Shown: in pieces, positions 57,528-64,000 of the stretch
How positions within the stretch are numbered: the first letter of the stretch is position 1
How the letters are laid out: the number at the start of each line of letters is the position of its first letter
Source of the DNA: Thozetella sp. PMI_491
Taxonomy: Eukaryota; Ascomycota; Sordariomycetes; Chaetosphaeriales; Chaetosphaeriaceae
Assembly (NCBI GenBank): GCA_021432635.1
Contig: MU270071.1
Coordinates: 374,791-438,790 of the forward strand
Length of the DNA: 64,000 nt
Direction of reading: 5' to 3'
The notes under the pieces: model-generated
What the model was told of the DNA's origin: nothing
What the model saw: only the letters and a program-made list of their open reading frames with translations
The model's database searches: none
Program-made: the position numbers and the translations under genes

Positions 57528-60500
57528 TTTGGCGGTAGGTCGAACTCAATTGTTCGCGACCTCTGTCGGTTGGGTTGAGAATCGGGGCCGGCGTCTTCGA
57601 GACGCGGCACAACGAAGGTGGGCGCCCGCGATCCAAGCGGGCGGTGGTGGTCAGCGTCTACCACTGGTGGCGCAGTCGTCGAATGGGGGCTAGAGTCGGA
57701 GAACTGGCGGCAACCGGCGGCGACATAAGGGGAAGGAGAGTACGGGAGAGAGGGAACGAAAGGAGAGAAGCGAAGGTGGTGGTAGGTATGATGGTGTCGG
57801 TCGGAGGAATCAAGTCGAGGCAGGAAGACCGCGTGTTTGCGCGTGCCTGCCGACCTGGCGGAGAAAATGGGAAAAGCAAAGTCGAGGTGATCGAGCGTCT
57901 CCTTCGCGTGTCGAGAGATTACCCAATTACGTATCCCGCCCAGCAGTTTTCTCTCGCGTGCAAAAGCAGCGCAGCCGACGCTGTCCCTCGTTGTCAAGCC
58001 GAATCGATCGTGGCGGTTGTCAATCCGATCTATTGGCGACTCCCCATCGAGCGGGATTGGGGGGAAGGGGAGGGAAGGTGACGAGAGAAGGAAGCAGAGA
58101 GGCTCGCGATGTTGGGGTTGGTTTGGGGGTGGTTTCGCCGGAGTGGCACTGGGGCGGGCGGGCAGCGCAAGCGGAATTGGGAGGGAAAGGGGCCCTGGCC
58201 CGGGATGGGTGTTGCGTGGGCGCGGGCGTCTTCCACTAGCAGCAGAGGGACGGCGACGGATGGACGGTGCGAAATTGGACTGTGGAACCTACAGTCCAGG
58301 CGCGGTCTGTTCGTCCAGCTCCGTCCAGCCACTCGCCTGCCTCGCCCGCTCGCCCTTGCGGCGTTAGCGGGCCAGACCCGCCCATCCATGCAGTACAAGC
58401 GTACCCTGCCCTGCCTGTGCCAGATTTCAAGTTCTCCAGGTTCCACCTCCTAACCCAAGTTCTAACCCAAGCAAGCCAAGCAAGCACCTCATCGATGCCC
58501 CCCCAAAAGCCCTCCCCCCCCCGGACTCTCTCTCCTTCGTGGGTCCACTAGGGTAGCCCTGGCTCGCCGGAGCCAGGGCGCTGATGGGTTTGATAGCAGT
58601 CGGAGGACGACCCTGGAGGAATACTACGAGGTGGGATGAAATGCACCCGGCCACGATAACGCCAGACCCGATTGCCAAATGCAACAATCCGGTCGAGGCC
58701 GCTGCTTTGGTCTCTCTCCACCGCGCCACTGCACAGAACGCCTGCGGTTGGGCCGAGCGAGACATGAGCGCAGTTCCTCGCCGTCCCTCACCCTAAAATT
58801 GGACCGAAACGACCCCCCGCCGACGGTGTCTTACTCTGGCGGCCATATTCGCCGGAAGGAAGCGCAGCAGGCTAAAAACTAAGGCCCTAGGCTTCTCTTA
58901 GAATTGTGAAGGAAAAGGGGAACCAGCCTATCGCCAGCCTATCGCCAGTAGCGCCGGGCCCCAACGGCATGCACCTAACGACGCCGGCCAGGACGTTGAC
59001 CATGGGAAGAAGCTTTTTTTTTTCCTTGTCTCCTATGGTTCCGCCCCGGAGCGATGCACAACGGTTCCTGATTAACCCCCACAGACCAAGCCCGCTATCC
59101 AACACGAAGAGGCAGACAGGTAGGCTCTATCCGTAGTTGCCAATGCCGCTTCCCGCCCCGGCACGACGACAACAGGTGGCTTCCTCGGCGGCCCAAGAAG
59201 CACCAAGGAGCACCACGATCCGCGATCCGCGATTCGGTGTTCGCCATCCGACGCATAGTCCAGGCCTACCGGGCGGAGGAGGCACGACTCAGATCCTCTC
59301 TCCCGAGCCCCCAGGTCCCCTACCGTTATCATCCTGCTGGACGAAAGCGATCGGGAAGCCTGATTATTCGGCGGGCATCGCTCGATCCAGCAGGTCGGGA
59401 GCGGACACGAGAGCAGGCGCACCATCGCCCAACTCAATTCAGTTTGGTCCCATGCAGCCGACGCAAGACAGAATTGAGGGGAACCCACCAATCGTGTGGA
59501 ATCGCTAGTCTTCGAAGCCCCGAAGCCCTGAACTTATCGATAGTGCCTCCCGCCCTGCAGGTGCTCCTCCTGCACGTCGCCAATCTTCTGCCCCGTCTGC
59601 CTCGTAGCGAGTGACAGCGGGGAGCATGTCGCCCGCGCCACTGGACTAGCCAAGACTTATGGAGGAGTACCGTATTCAGCAACCAGCAACGTCTGCCCAC
59701 TAAGACCCTAGATCTCTCGATTATGACAGCACGAGGCACGTCCCGGCCGCGCATCATATGGGGTCCCGTATTAAGGGGGGGTTGGTCGCGCGACGGTCAT
59801 TCTTGCATCATAGACGCGTTGCTATGAGGAGAGAAGATGCAATTATTGGAGGACGACATGCAGCTGCCGAGAAGCTGGGTGCTGCGCAAACCGGATTTGG
59901 TCGTACTGCATTTGCAAAGATCAAGTTCGAGAAGACAAAACGGTGGGGCGAGCGCCGACCCGCCACCCCCTCCCAAGACGAGAAGCCCTCCTGGAATTGG
60001 TAGAATCTCTGTTGTGGGAGGTGCAAGGCGCGAACCTGTAACAAAACCCTTGACGATCACCACCAGTCGCGGCCTCCTCGCAGGCGAGAGGCTCTGCTCC
60101 CAAAATTAACGACTGGCTGTTTGATGTCGGTGGGATCAACCCTGGCCGCCCCATCTGACAACATGGAGCCCGGGACGAAAGGCGAGAGAGCAGGCGCTGT
60201 CCAGACCACGCAACCACACACACCCATGCTGCATGGCTTGATCGTGTTCCTATATTCGTGCAGGCCCCCCGTCGAAGGGGAACCGACGCGTACCCGCTGT
60301 CTGCTACTGTAATTAAGTCCCATGTCGCCGTCATACAACAGCGGATAATGGACTTGCAACCACGATCGTGGCAATCTCCCGCCCATCTGCACGGCTCATC
60401 CTTGCCTCCCCCGAACTCTACTATAAATGGCCATGCGCCGCAACACTGTGGTACAGAACTCGCGATGGACTCTGTGACCCAAGCTTCAGGATGCATCCCG

Positions 60501-61175
60501 GCTCGGAAACAGGTTGGGGTCCGGGGCATGACGCTCGACAGTGGGAGGACGCCGGCGTTGTTAGACCTCGTCCCGGGCCGCGCAAACTGCCATCCCCTTT
60601 AGGAGCAGAGGCGCCTGCTCCGACCCGGGGCACCTTTGAACTGCTGCACCCCACAGCACGCTTTCACCTCGTTGCTCTGCCTCTCTCCCTCTCCCCCGTT
60701 AACCCGGCATAATGCCAGACAGCGGCGTGCCTCTCAGGCTTGCCATACTCATGCTTCGAGGAGGATCGAAAGAAGGAGCTTGGGAGCCAAGAAGTCATCC
60801 CAACCCGGTCCTTGCCGGCTCAATGTGCACCCTTAACGGAGATCATTCATTCCTGTTTATTCCTGTAGCCCAGCTGCTCCAGAGCCCGGAACGTCACCAA
60901 TGCGTTCGAGCTTTGCATGAAGTCGTGTGGCTCAGAAGCAGGGACGGAAACGCTAGAGCGTTACCTTGGCGCCTGCGGATTTTCGGGGAGGAACCGGGTA
61001 CCTCCCTATCCAAGTTTCAGATTCCCTTCGTCCACATCCACTTGACCTCAAATCGCCTTTGGCCGTCACAGGCCCCTTCATCACGGAGCGCCATTGCAGG
61101 GTTGTTTCTAGTTTCCGGGATCAAGACGGTTCTTCTTTGCATCTTGAAACTTCGCCTTTTGTATACTGTAAAGTG

Positions 61176-61219
61176 CAGGTTCAGTGTCCGCATTTTCACA
61201 ATAGAAATATTTCTAGAGT
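61176..61219 (+). repeat. Dispersed repeat, diverged copy A
   Basis: Contains CAGGTTCAGTGTCC (61176-61189) and GAAATATTTCTAGAGT (61204-61219). Both blocks recur, in the same order and nearly the same spacing, in the inverted copy at 63271-63319. The 16-base second block also recurs in the copy at 61296. Confidence 0.75.
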
Positions 61220-61295
61220 AGGTCTAATGTAGGTCCAAGAGTACCGCAGCAGGTACCAAGCTGCCCAGGCGTAAGTATCCAGCTACTGTGGCATG

Positions 61296-61324
61296 TGGAT
61301 ATGTGGAAATATTTCTAGAGTGGG
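61296..61324 (+). repeat. 29-bp repeat copy B (left arm of inverted repeat)
   Basis: 29 bases starting TGGATATGTGGAAAT and ending CTAGAGTGGG are perfectly repeated in inverse orientation at 63271-63299, about 1.95 kb away. It follows copy A by about 90 bp. Confidence 0.85.
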
Positions 61325-61792
61325 CTAAGCACAGTGGCGCTCTTACTTACGCCCTTAACAATTTCACAATACGTGGCCCGCTACTCGGCAGCACCCTTAG
61401 GGTAAGGTAGCTATAGTACTCACTCATTCTGCGCACCCTCCAATTCAACTGAAGGCGACGTTGCGAGCCAAAACAAGCTTCAGCGTTTACCCCATGAGTA
61501 TGTACACTTTGCAGGGATATCAACCGTTCGCTCAAACGCTATCATCTGGCATCAGCTGGGTGAAATTTTTAGTGCGGGGCCTAACGTTGATGCGGTTGGG
61601 GTACGGTAGCTGTGTACCTACCTATTTGTGAGTCTAAATGCCAGCGCTTCCCTTCTGCTTCTTTCGTCGCTTTGCGAAGCCCTTGCCTGGCAGTATGTAG
61701 GGGCCTTCCGCTCTTCACCACCCGCGGTTGCCTTAAACCCAGCTTCCTGGGGCAGACTTGTGGTGTCATTCCTGGCCTTCCCCTGCTACTCC

Positions 61793-61894
61793 TTGTTGTC
61801 CATGCTTTCTTGCTGCCCATGCCTTCTTGCTGTCCATGCCTTCTTGCTGTCCATGCCTTCTTGCTGTCCATGCCTTCTTGCTGTCCATGCCTTC
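61793..61894. repeat. 17-bp tandem repeat, six copies
   Basis: Unit TTGCTGTCCATGCCTTC. Copies 3-6 (61827-61894) are identical, copy 2 differs by one base and copy 1 by two. The array is young compared with the 17-bp array at 12051 and unrelated to it in sequence. Confidence 0.93.
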
Positions 61895-62496
61895 TTGAAT
61901 ATTGTCGTCGCCTTCCCCTTCTTATCTCTTACTGTAACAGTTCTCCCACAGATTTCGTACTTCGGCGGCTCCTTACCCTCCTCCTTGATAGTCCACCGTC
62001 AGAAATTGCCATCAGTATACCGTTCTTTCCTATCACTTACTAGAGCCTGTCCCGCAAACCGCGATCCGCCTTCTTTCCATCCAGTTGTCTGTAGGCAATG
62101 TTTGCTGGTGTGCACTAGCCAGACGTGCGAAGTATAGATAGCCAGAATCTGTCGTTCTTCTGGGGGTTTTCTTCTTCTTCTTTACTTCCATGATGTTCTT
62201 CTCCTTCTTGCTGTCGCAAGGTGGCTCAGCCGTTCATGAGACCGAGATCAAGAAGTTGGCCATGGATGTCGAACTCTGAGGCCCCCTGGGCTAACACCTC
62301 AGAGTTCTGACATGGCACGGTAAGGCCGCGGCACAATTTTTTACTCACTATATCGCATCTGCGATGATCAAGACATGCTTTTTCATTACCTTCGCCGGTT
62401 TATCTGGCGTGGTAAAGAAGAGTTGCAGTCCTCAATCTCTTCCCAAATGCCTGCCAAGTAAGTTTACTGTCTCTGATGCATTAGACGTACCTAACC

Positions 62497-62877
62497 TTAT
62501 TCTCTTAATCTTCGACATCTCATGACCTTCATGTTGACGGCCAACTCGCGGTCGTTGTCGTTAACAACAAGCACACACACGCTGCCGCGGCCCGAGTCAA
62601 AGGCATTCTGCAGGCGCGACCAGAGGTTGCTCTGGTCAATGACGGGCAGGCCCTGCTTGACATCGCCCGTCTTAGTTATGGCAACGATGGCGCCCTCCTG
62701 CATGTCGAGCACACGGTACTGCTTGAAGACAGGGCCGAGCATGGTCTGGACCACAACCGACGGCGCCGGGTTCAACACAGACGAAGACTCCTCGTGCAGC
62801 TGCTTGGTGAAGAGATCAACACCCAGGTAGTGGTGCTAATCGGTGGCGGCCGAGGTCAAGATGTGGATCACTTGGTA
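62497..62877 (-). pseudogene. hex1: hex1 (Woronin-body major protein) pseudogene fragment
   Basis: HEX-1 forms the crystalline core of the Woronin body, which plugs septal pores after wounding in filamentous ascomycetes; its fold resembles eIF5A. This fragment covers the C-terminal two thirds: QVI then TSAAT, YLGVDLFTKQLHEES, NPAPSVVVQTMLGPVFKQYR, VLDMQEGAIVA, TGDVKQGLPVIDQSNLW and RGSV followed by VLVVND. A TAG at 62836-62838 stands where the family has Gln before H-x-Y. Apparent transitions include Arg to His or Cys, Cys to Tyr, Ser to Leu, and Glu to Lys, all G:C to A:T type. The C-terminus is scrambled (MRCRRLRE instead of a short SRL-ending peroxisome signal). Similarity stops at 62877 directly after a CAG, possibly an old exon boundary. 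No N-terminal exon was found upstream. It is not expected to make functional protein. Confidence 0.82.
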
Positions 62878-64000
62878 CTGATAGGACGTATAAGGTATAG
62901 GTAAGGTAGCTAGTGTAGCGGAAGCAGAGGTGTGGAAGTGCGTGAAGGAGCAGCAATCTGGAATTGGATACTGGCTCGGGTATTTATATATTCAAGCTTT
63001 AAAGCCATGCACGCTATGTAGCCCACCGCAACCGACTGTAGAAAGAATTCTATATATCTTCCAGCGGACGCAGAGGAGAGGAAGAAAAAGCTGCGGGTAA
63101 CCTGTGTAAGCTCCGAAGCATATCGGGTCACTAGCCAAGGAAGAGCCAAAAGTGGCTTACAGGGGCGGCTGCCCTTGCCAGCTGCCGGGCTCCGTGTTAG
63201 GCGCTGTTAAGGTGTCTTCGCAAGTGTCCACAGTGCTATCGATAATCGGTACTGTTCTAGCCCCATAAGCCCCACTCTAGAAATATTTCCACATATCCAT
63301 GGGTGGACGCTGAACCTGAACCATACATTACATAGTAGAATCCCATCCTCGCTTCTTCTGTCAGCCGATGACGGCTTCGAAGAGGCTGGCCTGTCTGAAG
63401 CCGCTCATGACTGTGCCCGTATCAGAATCTGATGCACCATTTGCTCGTGTCGTGACAGATTCGTCCGGTACTCCATCCGCACGGGAGCGAATTGGGCCTA
63501 GCATGAATCTCCTGAGGCTTATATGACAATTGGCTCCCTGCTGAGGCTGCTCCGACGCGGCAAACCCCCAAGCACGAATGACAGAAGGGGCTGAGCCTGT
63601 ACGATGGGAAACCTGTCTCGCGATTGTAAGATGGGAGCCAAGATGAACAGGGCTAGATCAGGACAAACCAAATAAACGGCCATACGTGGCCAGCCATCCA
63701 AGATTTGAGATTGAGCCAGCGTCTTCGGCCTCTGGCGTGTCTAACCGTCCCCTTAACAAGGAGCCCGATCACGTACGGGAAGGGCAATGTCGCTGGGTAC
63801 GGAGTTAGACAAGCCTCGATCGGGGCTGGGCCAAGCTGCGGCTGTTGGGGGGATAGCAAGGCTAGCTCAAATGCTCTTCTGAGGAATTTCCCGAAGCCAC
63901 CTCTCGAATGCCTAGGTAATGGCCGTGGAGAGAAGTGGTAGGTTCCCCGTACTAGTGCTGAGCGCCACCATGAAGGCTTCTTTCTACATGCAGAGAGAGT
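62878..64000. other. Right-end region, no gene seen
   Basis: Apart from repeat copy C nothing is recognisable. Short frames at 63519-63941 lack known features. GTAGCTACCTTACCTATACC-like low-complexity intergenic sequence occurs near 62890-62910 on the minus strand. Confidence 0.45.
63271..63299 (-). repeat. 29-bp repeat copy C (right arm of inverted repeat)
   Basis: Exact inverse of 61296-61324. The flank on its outer side (63300-63319, read on the minus strand: CAGGTTCAGCGTCCACC) matches copy A with single-base differences, showing that A, B and C derive from one longer element. Confidence 0.85.

Larger units (their letters stand above)
57528..62496. other. 5 kb gene desert upstream of palI
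   Basis: No gene is supported. The first ~700 bp are the palI promoter side. Open frames up to 202 codons (59921-60529, -) are unspliced and overlap frames on the other strand. Features seen are a 13-bp tandem duplication AGCCTATCGCC around 58925-58949, the dispersed-repeat copies at 61176-61324 and a 17-bp satellite at 61793-61894. Confidence 0.5.

Noticed and set aside
62522-62830. Plus-strand 102-codon frame
   Set aside because: Antisense shadow of the hex1 fragment, which has clear family similarity on the minus strand.

Overview
The window is nuclear DNA of a filamentous ascomycete (Pezizomycotina, most likely a Sordariomycete). The evidence is short introns with GTNNGT donors and CTAAC/CTGAC branch sites, a G+C-rich coding bias, orthologues of palI/RIM9, SEC21, EPT1, GDT1, EOS1 and CIA30, a remnant of the Woronin-body gene hex1, and CCCTAA-type motifs. 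Gene models below were built by hand from reading frames and splice sites; each stated exon sum is a multiple of three. Names rest on recalled family features, since no search could be run.

Layout. 1-10 kb: EOS1 (-, cut by the window edge) diverges from a mitochondrial Tim44/mL45-like gene (+). A sodium:solute symporter (-) and a three-RRM RNA-binding protein (-) follow. 10-14 kb: a gene-free stretch with two degenerate minisatellites. 14-30 kb: a CIA30 complex I assembly factor (+), a 2,326-residue Ser/Thr-rich secreted protein (-), an RRT8/EI24-family membrane gene (-) carrying an in-frame TAG, and a GPI-type purple acid phosphatase (+). 31-46 kb is a dense housekeeping block: GDT1 (-), TBF1/TRF-like telobox protein (+), SEC21 (+), EPT1/CPT1 (+) and a YAP/Pap1-type bZIP factor (-). 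46-64 kb is sparse: one unrecognised 605-residue protein (+), palI (-), a 5 kb desert with a 17-bp satellite, and a decayed hex1 fragment close to copies of a short dispersed repeat.

Functionally the genes are mostly unrelated housekeeping neighbours. EOS1, GDT1, SEC21, EPT1 and perhaps RRT8 all act in ER/Golgi or lipid-membrane biology. The mL45-like gene and CIA30 serve mitochondria. palI and the acid phosphatase belong to ambient pH and phosphate responses.

The observations most worth a second look are: the single TAG in an otherwise intact eight-exon gene; the hex1 pseudogene and nearby inverted repeat; telobox motifs directly upstream of the gene for a telobox-binding protein; two CACGTG boxes upstream of the phosphatase; an apparent 1-nt frame disruption in the RRM gene; and the very large secreted protein. 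No CRISPR array, intact transposase, rRNA or tRNA was recognised.
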